Positions 7,799 to 17,045 of a DNA stretch of 30,518 bases are shown here, piece by piece. The notes under the pieces are model-generated. The model made no database searches. It saw nothing but the letters and a program-made list of their open reading frames with translations, and was not told where the DNA came from. Within the stretch, counting starts at the first letter, position 1. The number at the start of each line of letters is the position of its first letter. The DNA comes from a virus: positions 1 through 30,518 of IMG/VR virus record IMGVR_UViG_3300020573_000030, one strand, 5' to 3'. A program made the translations under genes and the position numbers.

Positions 7799-7810
7799 GC
7801 AATATAAGAT
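7799..7810 (+). promoter_or_regulatory. Late start motif, copy 1
   Basis: GCAATATAAGAT occupies the 12 bases immediately before the ATG at 7811. The first ten bases are identical to the copies at 16611 and 20922. It lies in the short gap after terL. Confidence 0.55.
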
Positions 7811-9616
7811 ATGGCAAATGAAAGAATAAAAATATCACAATTAACTCCAAAGGGAGCCAACCTTGCCTCAACCGACTTACTCGAGATATCGGAGTTTGAT
7901 GGGAGTGGATACGTCACTCGATCAATCACCGGTCAAGAGATCATTGATGGTTCCGGTGGAGTAGCATGGGGAGATATCACCGGAGTGATCACCGACCAAA
8001 CCGATTTGCAAACCGAATTGGATGGGAAGTTTGATGTACCAACCGGAGATACAACTCAATACTTGGATGGAGCCGGAACACCAACAACATTCCCGGCATT
8101 CGCATCAGCGGATAAGATGGTAACGGTTGGGCGTAATTCAACCGGATCCACATTGTATAAAGGAACAATTGTATATATATCCGGGAGCACCGGCAATCGG
8201 CCTAACTTTGTCAAAGCTAAAGCTAATTCGGAGGCAACATCGGCCGGAACATTTGGAGTCATTGAGGCGGATATCCCAAACAACTCGGATGGGAATTGCG
8301 TAACGATTGGGACCATTGACAATCTCGATACGAGAACATCCGCAACACATCCATTCACCATTGATACATTGGCCGATGGAGATACAATATATCTCTCACC
8401 ATTGGTTGCCGGATACATTACTAATGTGAAGCCATCCGCACCGTATCACCTGGTGTATATCGGAAAGGTTGTGAGAACATCACCAACTAATGGCACAATC
8501 GTGTACCGTATCCAAAATGGATATGAGCTTGATGAGATACATGATGTTGCAATCACATCACCAACGGATGGTCAAATATTGACATATGATTCAACATCAT
8601 CATTGTGGGTGAATGAAACACCATCGAGTAGCGGTGTTACCGATGTAACCGGTTCGGATCCAATTGTATCAACCGGAGGATCAACTCCCGATATCTCAAT
8701 AAGACAATCGGGAAGTGCTGATGATGGATACTTGAGCACAGGTGATTGGAATATGTTTAACAACAAACAAGATGCGTTGTCGAGTGGTGTTAATATCAAA
8801 ACGATTAATTACACCACTCTTTTGACAAGTGGCAACATGAATTTAGTTGCTGGTTTGAGCGGAAATAGTCCAATTAATACTTCTATTTTAACGGGTGGTA
8901 TTGGTAGCATTTCAATAGACCAATCGAATTCAACAACCGATGGATATTTGAATTCAACCGATTGGAATACATTTAACGGAAAGCAACCTACTTTAGTAAG
9001 TGGCACCAACATTAAGACCATCAATGGATCATCGGTGTTGGGTAGTGGGAATTTAACAATCAGCGGTGGGGGAGGATTGCAAGGGGTTCACGCCCTGGGA
9101 ACTATTCCGGCAGGTTTAAGCTATGGTTATATAGCATCATTAACATCGTTAACGGCAACGGCTTCATTTAATACGAATACAAATGCTATAATTTTAGCTC
9201 CATTTATTCCCGCTCGAAATATAACATATACATCATTAAAAATAAATGTAACAACCGCAACGGCATCATGTGCAACAAGAATACTGATTTATTCCGATAG
9301 CAGCGGACTTCCTTCTACAAAAATATTTGAATCAACCTCCGTTGATTGTTCGACAATTGGAACAAAAACAATAACTATAACTGGAACTTTGACGGCTGGC
9401 ACAACTTATTGGATAGGTACGCACGCAAATAATAACTGCATATTGACTGGAATCCCCGTTGGTTCGGCTTTGGTTCTTGGTAGTTTTATAATGACCGGAG
9501 CACCTATAAATGCTTGGAATTACGCATACGGATTCGGATCCGCACCAACCACTTTAAACCAAGCACAAAGAACTAATTCATCCGGATCAATACAACTAAT
9601 ACAAATACTACCATAA
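7811..9616 (+). CDS. Tail fibre / receptor-binding protein
   Basis: 601 aa. The N-terminus (IKISQLTPKGANLASTDLL) is a virion-attachment-like segment often seen in Bacteroidota phage fibre or appendage proteins. The middle is Gly/Ser/Thr-rich and contains two copies of a unit built on DWN-x-FN-x-KQ followed by NIKTIN and a SGNL-like end, about 72 residues apart. From about residue 425 a separate C-terminal domain begins, with many beta-like Thr/Ala segments and TYWIGTHANN, resembling carbohydrate-binding beta-sandwich tips. That part has different codon use (many ATA, TTA, AAT and GCT codons), which suggests replacement by transfer. It starts at a GCAATATA late motif. Host-surface binding is inferred. 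Confidence 0.75.
   Translation: MANERIKISQLTPKGANLASTDLLEISEFDGSGYVTRSITGQEIIDGSGGVAWGDITGVITDQTDLQTELDGKFDVPTGDTTQYLDGAGTPTTFPAFASADKMVTVGRNSTGSTLYKGTIVYISGSTGNRPNFVKAKANSEATSAGTFGVIEADIPNNSDGNCVTIGTIDNLDTRTSATHPFTIDTLADGDTIYLSPLVAGYITNVKPSAPYHLVYIGKVVRTSPTNGTIVYRIQNGYELDEIHDVAITSPTDGQILTYDSTSSLWVNETPSSSGVTDVTGSDPIVSTGGSTPDISIRQSGSADDGYLSTGDWNMFNNKQDALSSGVNIKTINYTTLLTSGNMNLVAGLSGNSPINTSILTGGIGSISIDQSNSTTDGYLNSTDWNTFNGKQPTLVSGTNIKTINGSSVLGSGNLTISGGGGLQGVHALGTIPAGLSYGYIASLTSLTATASFNTNTNAIILAPFIPARNITYTSLKINVTTATASCATRILIYSDSSGLPSTKIFESTSVDCSTIGTKTITITGTLTAGTTYWIGTHANNNCILTGIPVGSALVLGSFIMTGAPINAWNYAYGFGSAPTTLNQAQRTNSSGSIQLIQILP
8720..8846 (+). repeat. Fibre internal repeat, copy 1
   Basis: Encodes DDGYLSTGDWNMFNNKQ followed by SGVNIKTIN and a SGNMNL end. 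It is related to copy 2, 216 bases downstream, and in frame with it. Such units are typical of trimeric fibre shafts. Confidence 0.7.
8936..9062 (+). repeat. Fibre internal repeat, copy 2
   Basis: Encodes TDGYLNSTDWNTFNGKQ followed by SGTNIKTIN and LGSGNLTI. Diverged from copy 1 at the DNA level but clearly the same protein unit. Confidence 0.7.
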
Positions 9617-9771
9617 TGACACAAATAAGAGAGGAAATATACGATGACAATGGACTCGTTGAGGTTCGTTTCATCGAAGTGGATGAGCCAACTCAAGAGG
9701 AATTGATTTCTCAAAAAGAGGCGGAACTCCTCGCAATGTACAATGAACTGAAAGCACTCAAAGGAGAGTAA
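9616..9771 (+). CDS. Small coiled-coil protein between tail genes
   Basis: 51 aa. The start shares one base with the fibre stop (TAATG) and its stop shares one base with the next ATG (TAATG), so it is certainly in the coupled operon. The sequence is acidic: a beta-like start (REEIYDDNGLVEVRFIEV) and then a helix (EELISQKEAELLAMYNELKA) suited to a short coiled coil. A fibre-assembly chaperone or small fibre-associated subunit is possible from position, but no family is recognised. Confidence 0.65.
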   Translation: MTQIREEIYDDNGLVEVRFIEVDEPTQEELISQKEAELLAMYNELKALKGE

Positions 9772-11258
9772 TGGCACAAACAACAATCGCATCACCTCAA
9801 GCATTCTCACCGGCATACAATCAATTGAAATTCATCATTGATTCAACCAATAAGAATCTAACCGGTTTTCGGTACATCTTTGATGTGTACCTTGCCGGGA
9901 CCGTTACCAAGATAGGACAATACAAAGTAATGCCTCGTATCAATGATGGCTATGGTGAGGAGGATCTTTCAAAGCTCTTGCAATCTCAAGTCACTTGGAC
10001 ATTGAGCACAACGGCAACGGCAACATCCAATGCTCTTGGTTCTTATTATGATTACGATGTGAAGGTTGGTGAGGAATATGTATATGAGTTACCGTACACG
10101 AGTAGCTTGAGCAACAACTCCGGGAATGTTCAAATCAATGCAACCAATACCTTTGCCATCGGTGATCAAGTTGTGATCATCCAAGATGATGGTGGAGTGG
10201 CGAATCCTCAACTCGATGGATTGCATACGGTCACGAGTGCATCCGGAAGTGCATTCACCGTTAATTCATTATGGGCGGATGTGACAAACATCACCATCAA
10301 TGGTACGGTGAAATATGCGGACAATCGAAAGGTGATCACTCGCAACATCACAACGTTCTCAAATTATCGAGTATTCAATGGTGCGGTACGTCACATGGAT
10401 TGGTTGCTTTATAATCAAACCGATTATGTGCTTGATGGAATCACCAAGGAATTTGTGACAAATCAACCGCAATCATTCCATGCAACGATTGGTCAAGATA
10501 TATGGTTTAATGCCAGGACTCGAAGTGGATCCACATTCGTATTTCAAAATGATGCCGGGGATACATTCACCAAATCAATAAGTGCATTGGGTACATTTAC
10601 GCAAACCGGAGTGGGACCAAACAACACCGGTACATTGACCGCAACGGTTGGTACATTGCCATTGATCAAACCGAATACAAAGTATTATGATGTGTATTAT
10701 AATTCATCATTGACGGTTGGACCTCAAGATTCTCAAAAGTACCGCATATACATCGATGATCGTAAACTTATCGAGGAGTATCATTTGTTGTTCCTTGACC
10801 GCATGGGATCATGGTCCTCATTTGCATTCCAATTGAAAGCATATGAGAAAGGTGATATCCAACGAGAGATGTACAATAAGAATGTGGATGGATATGTGAG
10901 AGCCGGATCATGGACCTATGGTGTTGAGGAATTCGGATTCCATTATTTCAATACCAATGTGATCAAGTCAATGGACCTCAACTCGAATTGGATGGATGAG
11001 GGAATGGCTCAATATTATGAGGAGCTCATGACATCACCAATGACTTACCTCAAGATCACCAAATACATGAGCGATGAAACCGGTACCATCTTCGGAATCG
11101 AGGAGGAGGAGTGTTCATCTCGCATCCCGGAATCAACAACATATGTTCCGGTCATGGTTACCAACAATGCATATGAGGTTTATAAACAACGAAACAAGAA
11201 TCTCATCCGCCAATCGGTGAGCGTGCGATTCTCAAATCAAGACAATATAAATGGTTAG
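9771..11258 (+). CDS. Tail structural protein (distal tail candidate)
   Basis: 495 aa. Rich in Thr, Ser, Asn and aromatic residues with beta-type periodicity, and without a signal peptide or membrane segment, as expected for a virion protein. A notable central part has GDQVVIIQDDGG and ADNRKVITRNITTF. The C-terminal 150 residues contain YHLLFLDRMGSWSSFAFQLK and SNQDNING. Related large proteins lie next to the tape measure in Bacteroidota siphophages. It overlaps the next gene by 8 nt. By position it is probably part of the tail tip or baseplate; the exact role is not recognised. Confidence 0.65.
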   Translation: MAQTTIASPQAFSPAYNQLKFIIDSTNKNLTGFRYIFDVYLAGTVTKIGQYKVMPRINDGYGEEDLSKLLQSQVTWTLSTTATATSNALGSYYDYDVKVGEEYVYELPYTSSLSNNSGNVQINATNTFAIGDQVVIIQDDGGVANPQLDGLHTVTSASGSAFTVNSLWADVTNITINGTVKYADNRKVITRNITTFSNYRVFNGAVRHMDWLLYNQTDYVLDGITKEFVTNQPQSFHATIGQDIWFNARTRSGSTFVFQNDAGDTFTKSISALGTFTQTGVGPNNTGTLTATVGTLPLIKPNTKYYDVYYNSSLTVGPQDSQKYRIYIDDRKLIEEYHLLFLDRMGSWSSFAFQLKAYEKGDIQREMYNKNVDGYVRAGSWTYGVEEFGFHYFNTNVIKSMDLNSNWMDEGMAQYYEELMTSPMTYLKITKYMSDETGTIFGIEEEECSSRIPESTTYVPVMVTNNAYEVYKQRNKNLIRQSVSVRFSNQDNING

Positions 11259-14025
11259 AATACAACTCGAGAATGGATACCTTGATGTAAAGGAAGGTAC
11301 TTCATTCCCCTTGAATTTCTCGGTGGGGGATATTCGTGACTTGAGCAAAAGGAGTGGATCATTCTCAAAGACCATTGTGTTGGTTGGGAATAAGAACAAC
11401 CATAACTTGCTTGGGCACCATTACGATGTGAACATCGAGGATGGCACATTCAACATCAATACAATCACTCGATGCACCGTATTGCAAAATGACATCCCCA
11501 TCATGGAAGATGCATCACTTCAATTGGTATCGGTTAACAAAGTACAAATGACCGATGCATATGAGCAAGGCGTTGAATACGAGGTATTGGTCAAGGATAG
11601 TCAAGCTGAATTTTATACCGCAATCACAAACAAAGAATTAACCGATTTGGATTTCTCGGATCTCAATCATTTCTTTGGGACCGGTACCATTGTTGACTCA
11701 TTCGACAATACGGTTGCTGATGGATACAAGTACCTCCTCCCATACAAGAATTCATATCAATACTCGGTGAATGAATTGAAGCCGGCTATATATGCAAAGA
11801 CTTATTTTGACCGCATATTCTCGAATGCCGGATTCACATATGAATGGGCCGGATTAACCGATGCGAGATTCGATAAGCTACTCATCCCATACAACGGTGA
11901 TGAGAATAACTTTGATTACAAGGATTACTTGGTTGAGGCCACAAATACATGGACCACATCATATGCTCAACAAGCCGGATTGAATATCACATTCTCGGAA
12001 GTTGTTACCGGATGGACCGAGGTAACCGATGTACAAAACATATTCAATCCAACAACCGCACAATATACCACACCATTCACATCAAATCCAATTGCCGGAC
12101 AACATTATGAATGGAAGTTGACTCTTTCCGGTCAATTGATTCTTGACAATACATATTCACAAACGGCAATCCTTGCTCCATTAGTGAGTGGATCCGCTGC
12201 ATACAATAGGTATCGAGTATTTGCACGAGTATCCGTTAATGGATACGGCAATGGATATGTATACAGTAATCCGATCACCGTTGATTATCCAAGTGGATCA
12301 CCGCTTGCAATCGGTAGCAATACCATTCAAGCCATCTCAACAACTTTGGATTTTGGTGCATTCTTTAATTCATCAACCGGAGCTCCGGGAATCACCGCAT
12401 CGGATATTCAAATCATGAGTATTGGAGTGGAGGTCATTCCAACTCTTGATGCAGCCGGTACCATTCCAAGCAACCTCCTCAATCTTTGGGTTGGGAGCAC
12501 ATCCGGATTCGCAACGGTTGACGTGGTCCTTGACTTATCATCCATCAACCTTCAAATACTTCCATCGGTGAATATCCAAGTGAATGGAGGTACTCAAGAT
12601 ATGAATGACTTTGTGCCACTCAAGATCAAGCAATCGGATTTTGTCAAGTCAATATTTCAAATGTACAATTTGTATGTTGAGGTGGATGAGAATCAACCAA
12701 ACAAATTGATATTCAAGCATCGAAATGAATTTTATGATTCGGGTGCGGAAAAGAATTGGACATCCAAGTTGATGAAGGATAAGGATCAAAATCTTGAATT
12801 TCTTCCGGATGTCACAAACAAGAAACTCAAGCTCACATATAAAGAGGATACCGATTCGGCAAATGAGGTGTACACTCAAATGACCAATGAGATATATGGT
12901 CAAATTGAATACACATTTGAGAATGAATATGTGAAGGATACCGATACAAAGGAATTGATATTCTCACCAACACCGATCACCAAAACTCCATTTGAGGCAT
13001 ATGTGCCAATGATAAGTGGTCAAGCACCGAAAACAAACATCCGCATCTTGTATGATGGAGGAGAGCAACCATGCAACCAATGGGATTTGATTCTTGCTGG
13101 CACAACCGGATTGTATAACCTCACAACATATCCGGCAATTGGTCACTTTGACAATCCATTGATACCGACATTTGATATCAATTTCGGAACGTGTGACTAT
13201 TATTTTTACCAGGTACCAACATTGACCGCAAACAATTTGTACAATCTATATTGGAGGAGAACGGTCAACCAAATCAATGTGGGCAAAATGCTCACCGCAT
13301 ATTTCTTTTTGGAGGAGGGAGATATCCAAACATTGAAACTCAATGATAAGATACGCATCGACAATTCATGGTGGAATATCAACAAGATCATTGACTACAA
13401 TGCAAATGATCAAGTGCCCACAAAGGTTGAATTGATTTCGGTTGATTCGGAGATTGATTTCGCACCATTCAAAACAAAGCCAGGAACACCAACAAGTGGG
13501 AACATTGTGAGTGTTGCATTAGCGAGCACCAACAAATCCGCAACAACAAGTAACAATACCGTATTTGAGGGAGCTGATGTTATGATCAAGGGATATGGCA
13601 ATGCGGTGATGCCGAATGTAAAGGGAATGATCATCGGTGATAATAACACACTCGATCAAGATGGTATCATCACACCTCGCATCAATGGGAAATCAGTTGA
13701 TACGGTGTTGATTCAATACAACAAGTACGTTGCTAACTTGACTCAAGTGAGTACGGATGATCCAACCGCAATGATATTCGAGAATTCAACCGACAATATC
13801 ACATGGACACGCACCGCAATCGGTGAGTATCTTGGTACACCATCCACACCATTCGATGTCACAAACACATTTGTCACAATTGGCAATGTATATGAGAGCA
13901 TCATCACATCCGCATACGTCAACACCGATGGGAATATTGTTGTGAAAACATACCAGGTTGACGGATTGGAATTGGTTGATATTGCTTTGAATAATTCACC
14001 AATCGAAATACGAGTATATGAGTAA
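11251..14025 (+). CDS. Large tail-tip / baseplate-like structural protein
   Basis: 924 aa, the largest protein here. The N-terminus has FSVGDIRDLSKRSGSFSKTI, a pattern I associate with large tail-associated proteins of Bacteroidota phages. The middle is long and beta-rich with many Thr, Asn and Gly. Around residues 465-520 lies a section (SDFVKSIFQMYNLYVEVDE, then NKLIFKHRNEFYD) resembling the hub region of phage tail-lysin or baseplate proteins. No catalytic motif is visible. The stop overlaps the tape measure start by 8 nt. Its size and place next to the tape measure support a tail-tip role; the hub idea is inference. Confidence 0.65.
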   Translation: MVRIQLENGYLDVKEGTSFPLNFSVGDIRDLSKRSGSFSKTIVLVGNKNNHNLLGHHYDVNIEDGTFNINTITRCTVLQNDIPIMEDASLQLVSVNKVQMTDAYEQGVEYEVLVKDSQAEFYTAITNKELTDLDFSDLNHFFGTGTIVDSFDNTVADGYKYLLPYKNSYQYSVNELKPAIYAKTYFDRIFSNAGFTYEWAGLTDARFDKLLIPYNGDENNFDYKDYLVEATNTWTTSYAQQAGLNITFSEVVTGWTEVTDVQNIFNPTTAQYTTPFTSNPIAGQHYEWKLTLSGQLILDNTYSQTAILAPLVSGSAAYNRYRVFARVSVNGYGNGYVYSNPITVDYPSGSPLAIGSNTIQAISTTLDFGAFFNSSTGAPGITASDIQIMSIGVEVIPTLDAAGTIPSNLLNLWVGSTSGFATVDVVLDLSSINLQILPSVNIQVNGGTQDMNDFVPLKIKQSDFVKSIFQMYNLYVEVDENQPNKLIFKHRNEFYDSGAEKNWTSKLMKDKDQNLEFLPDVTNKKLKLTYKEDTDSANEVYTQMTNEIYGQIEYTFENEYVKDTDTKELIFSPTPITKTPFEAYVPMISGQAPKTNIRILYDGGEQPCNQWDLILAGTTGLYNLTTYPAIGHFDNPLIPTFDINFGTCDYYFYQVPTLTANNLYNLYWRRTVNQINVGKMLTAYFFLEEGDIQTLKLNDKIRIDNSWWNINKIIDYNANDQVPTKVELISVDSEIDFAPFKTKPGTPTSGNIVSVALASTNKSATTSNNTVFEGADVMIKGYGNAVMPNVKGMIIGDNNTLDQDGIITPRINGKSVDTVLIQYNKYVANLTQVSTDDPTAMIFENSTDNITWTRTAIGEYLGTPSTPFDVTNTFVTIGNVYESIITSAYVNTDGNIVVKTYQVDGLELVDIALNNSPIEIRVYE

Positions 14026-16162
14026 TGAAGTTGAGGTCCCTTTAAAAATAACCGGCATCAATGAGATGAAGGCCGAATTGAGGTCGTTGAAATCGGAAAT
14101 CGCAAACGCAACCGATCCGGCTCAAATGGCTGCCTTATCAGCTCAAGCCGGTGTATTAAAGGATAAGATACAAGATGCAAATGATGCGGTGAATGTATTC
14201 GCATCCGGATCTAAATTCGAACAAGTATCCAACTCACTTGGTGGCATCAAAGATTCAATAATGAATTTGGATTTTGAGGAGGCATCGGAAAAAGCAAAAA
14301 CATTCAGTACGGTTGTTGGATCACTTGGTAAGGCGGATATATCCAACTCAATCAAGGGCCTTGGAAAAACGGTGATGACATTGGGGAGTACATTCGTTAA
14401 GTTAGGAATTCAAATCCTCATGAATCCAATGTTCTTATTGGTTGCCGTAATCACCGCAATCGTGGTGGCAATTGGTGTGTTCCTCAACAAAATCGGTGTA
14501 CTTGGAAAGGTCATGGATTTTATTATGGCTCCAATCAATGCCGTAATCGATGCATTCAAATGGTTGACCGATACACTCGGATTGACATCATTTGCAGCGG
14601 AAGAGAATGCCGAAAGAATCAAGGCAGCGAATGAGGAAATCATTGCATCATCCAAACAAAGAGCCGAAGATCAAGGTGCTGCATACGATTATGAAATCGA
14701 GAAGGCAAAGATCAACGGAAAAGATACCACAAAACTTGAGTTGCAAAAATCAAAAGCACTCACCAATGAGGCGAAGTTGAGAAGGAATCGACAAATGATG
14801 GAGCTCAAAGCATTGAATGCCATTGCGGATGATTCAAATAAAGAGGAAAGAAAAAAATTAAGGGATTCGATTCGTCAAGAAAATGTCACAATTCGTCAAG
14901 GATCTCGTGAAAGGATGTTGATCTTGCAACGTGAAACCGCATCGAAGAGAGAGGAGTATCGTAAGCAAAGAGAGGCAGCCAAAAAGGCAGCGGAAGATGA
15001 AGCAAAGGCGGATGCTCAAGCGGCAGCGGATGCAGCAAGAGAGGCAGCGGCAAGATGGAAAGAAAAAAGAGATGCCATCAAAAAAGCAACCGAGGACATT
15101 CAAAAAGAAATTGCAACCGCAAATAAATTGCTCACCGATTCAACCAAAACACAACAACAAAAAGAGGTTGATGATGTCAAAGAGAAATATGCTACATTAA
15201 TCAAAGAGGCGGAAAAATATAAGCAAGATACCGTTGCATTAAAAAAGGCGGAACAACTTGAGATTGACAATATCAACAAGGCAGCAAAAGATGCGGAAGA
15301 GGAAAAAGCAAAAGCGGAGGCAGCAAAAATAAAAGAGGAGAATGATAAGAAATTCGCACTCCAGGATCAACAATGGTTGAGAATTCAAGAGTTGAATATT
15401 AAGAATGATAATGATGCAGCTGAATATAAAAAACTCCAGGCACAAATTCAATTTGATAATGATACGGCAAATCTTGAGGATACATCGGAGTTGTATATTT
15501 CGTTGAAATCTAAACTTCAAAGTGATCTAAATCTAATCGACAAAGAGAATAAAGATAAGGCACTTGAAAAAGAGAAGGAATACAATGCATTGGTGATAAA
15601 AGCTCAAGAGGATCTTGCTGCTGCAAAATACGGTGCATTGAAAGGTGGACTTGAGATGATTGGTCAATTGGCCGGTGAGAATAAAAAAGTGGCGAATGCA
15701 TTGTTCATGGTTGATAAGGCACTCGCAATTGGTGAGGTTGTAATCAATACACAAAAAGAAATCGCATCATATGCTGCCAATCCAACATGGTCATTGATGC
15801 CGGATGGAGGTGCATCGATTAAGGTACCAATGATTGCGGCTGCAAAACTAAGAGCAGCAACATCCATCGGAACCATTGTCGCATCATCAATTGGAAAATT
15901 CATGGGCGGTGGAGGAGCATCGGTTGGTGGGGGCGGAACAATACCAACCGCATCAACCGGATCCGGAGGAAGTGAATCATCGGTGCAATCATTTGTACCT
16001 GGCAATTTATATGGTGGAGGTAATAACGCAAACAACATGACCGGATCCCAAGGAATGGAATCTCAAGGTGGACCAATGGTCGTGCAAGCGGTTGTATCCG
16101 AAACGGAGATCACATCGGTACAAAACAAAGTGAATAAGATAATTAAGAATTCAGAATTATGA
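14018..16162 (+). CDS. Tape measure protein
   Basis: 714 aa. It sets tail length and probably helps DNA entry. Seen: an N-terminal helical region, one strong hydrophobic segment (132-156, NPMFLLVAVITAIVVAIGVF), a long charged coiled coil (about 190-540) very rich in Ala, Lys and Glu, and a C-terminal Gly/Ser-rich tail (about 625-690). At the known rule of about 1.5 angstrom per residue, the tail would be about 107 nm. Codons in the coiled coil are A-rich, which produces long false frames on both strands. It overlaps the genes on both sides by a few bases. Confidence 0.92.
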   Translation: MSNEVEVPLKITGINEMKAELRSLKSEIANATDPAQMAALSAQAGVLKDKIQDANDAVNVFASGSKFEQVSNSLGGIKDSIMNLDFEEASEKAKTFSTVVGSLGKADISNSIKGLGKTVMTLGSTFVKLGIQILMNPMFLLVAVITAIVVAIGVFLNKIGVLGKVMDFIMAPINAVIDAFKWLTDTLGLTSFAAEENAERIKAANEEIIASSKQRAEDQGAAYDYEIEKAKINGKDTTKLELQKSKALTNEAKLRRNRQMMELKALNAIADDSNKEERKKLRDSIRQENVTIRQGSRERMLILQRETASKREEYRKQREAAKKAAEDEAKADAQAAADAAREAAARWKEKRDAIKKATEDIQKEIATANKLLTDSTKTQQQKEVDDVKEKYATLIKEAEKYKQDTVALKKAEQLEIDNINKAAKDAEEEKAKAEAAKIKEENDKKFALQDQQWLRIQELNIKNDNDAAEYKKLQAQIQFDNDTANLEDTSELYISLKSKLQSDLNLIDKENKDKALEKEKEYNALVIKAQEDLAAAKYGALKGGLEMIGQLAGENKKVANALFMVDKALAIGEVVINTQKEIASYAANPTWSLMPDGGASIKVPMIAAAKLRAATSIGTIVASSIGKFMGGGGASVGGGGTIPTASTGSGGSESSVQSFVPGNLYGGGNNANNMTGSQGMESQGGPMVVQAVVSETEITSVQNKVNKIIKNSEL

Positions 16163-16608
16163 TATCATATCAAGCATTAACCGATGAGATAATCGCATTT
16201 TACAACAACCATTTGCAAGTCAAAAAAGTTGGATGCGATTTCAAGGAACAATTGTTCAATTTCGCAACCAAGGATGAGAAGTATCCAATCGTGTACATCG
16301 TTCCGGTGGATGCGATACCTCAAGAGAATGTGACCATGTTCACTCTCGAGATATATTGCTTTGACATTATTCAAAAGGATCGTGCAAACATCACAACCAT
16401 CTTGAGTGATTGCCATCAAATCCTCACCGATTTGTATCTCAATTACACATTGTCATTGACCGATACCGATTTCGATGTGGAAGGATTTCCATCATTTGTA
16501 CCGCTCAACAATGACTTGCTTGATTATGCTGCCGGATGGCTCATGACCATTACATTCACATTGCCATCATGGACTGATTGCCAAATTCCAAAACAAATTG
16601 GAGATTAA
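16159..16608 (+). CDS. Tail completion / tail terminator-like protein
   Basis: 149 aa, starting 4 nt before the tape measure stop. The pattern MISYQALTDEIIAFYNNH, a middle KYPIVYIVPVDA and FTLEIYCFDIIQKDRANITT, then a C-terminal WLMTITFTLPSW, fits small alpha/beta tail-completion or tail-terminator proteins of siphophages. Position next to the tape measure and the neck-like gene supports this. The family label is inferred from layout and size, not from a decisive motif. Confidence 0.6.
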   Translation: MISYQALTDEIIAFYNNHLQVKKVGCDFKEQLFNFATKDEKYPIVYIVPVDAIPQENVTMFTLEIYCFDIIQKDRANITTILSDCHQILTDLYLNYTLSLTDTDFDVEGFPSFVPLNNDLLDYAAGWLMTITFTLPSWTDCQIPKQIGD

Positions 16609-16610
16609 TT

Positions 16611-16622
16611 GCAATATAAGTA
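16611..16622 (+). promoter_or_regulatory. Late start motif, copy 2
   Basis: GCAATATAAGTA immediately before the ATG at 16623, in a 14-bp gap. It shares 17 identical bases (TTGCAATATAAGTAATG) with the copy before 20934. Confidence 0.6.
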
Positions 16623-17045
16623 ATGGCATATAAAAACACCGGTGAGTTTAATTATAAGTACGCACTCCGTAGAAGGGTAGCGAACACCTTAAAAAAAGTA
16701 ATCAAGGATGAGAACTTGATTGATACATGGACATTGTATGATTCGGTGCGTATCAATGCAAAAGTAACTACCGAGGGAAATCTTCGCATTGAGATTCTTG
16801 CTGCATATTATTTCGGATTCTTGAATAATGGTACCGCTACAATTGCACCCTTTCACCTGGTTCGAAAATTCAATGATGCACTTGAGCAAAATGGATTGAT
16901 TGCGGAAATGTATGGAATGTATGTGCAAGATCTCGCACAAAAATTCCCAATCCTCGAGCTCGGAAATTTATTGCGTAAAAAACCGAAAGTGATATACGAC
17001 TTCCAACCGTTGTTTGGATCATTTAATTACGCACTTGATTACTAA
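16623..17045 (+). CDS. Neck / HK97 gp10-like head-tail protein (putative)
   Basis: 140 aa. Seen: a basic N-terminal helix (YKYALRRRVANTLKKVIKD), the stretch LYDSVRINAKVTTEG, then LRIEILAAYYFGFLNNGTA. The sequence L-x-x-S(V/I)-x(n)-Y-x-x-(F/Y)(L/V)-x-x-GT is the hallmark of HK97 gp10-like neck proteins, so a head-tail joining role is likely. It starts with the GCAATATA motif and ends by overlapping, tail to tail, the last 4 bases of the minus-strand gene that follows. No terminator hairpin lies at that junction. Confidence 0.6.
   Translation: MAYKNTGEFNYKYALRRRVANTLKKVIKDENLIDTWTLYDSVRINAKVTTEGNLRIEILAAYYFGFLNNGTATIAPFHLVRKFNDALEQNGLIAEMYGMYVQDLAQKFPILELGNLLRKKPKVIYDFQPLFGSFNYALDY

Noticed and set aside
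8056-8418. 120-codon minus-strand frame inside the fibre gene
   Set aside because: Fully contained in a well-supported gene on the other strand, no promoter or start signal, no recognisable domain.
15664-16038. 124-codon open frame on the minus strand inside the tape measure gene
   Set aside because: It mirrors the Gly/Ser/Thr-rich tape measure C-terminus, overlaps it entirely, and has no start context; it is a shadow.
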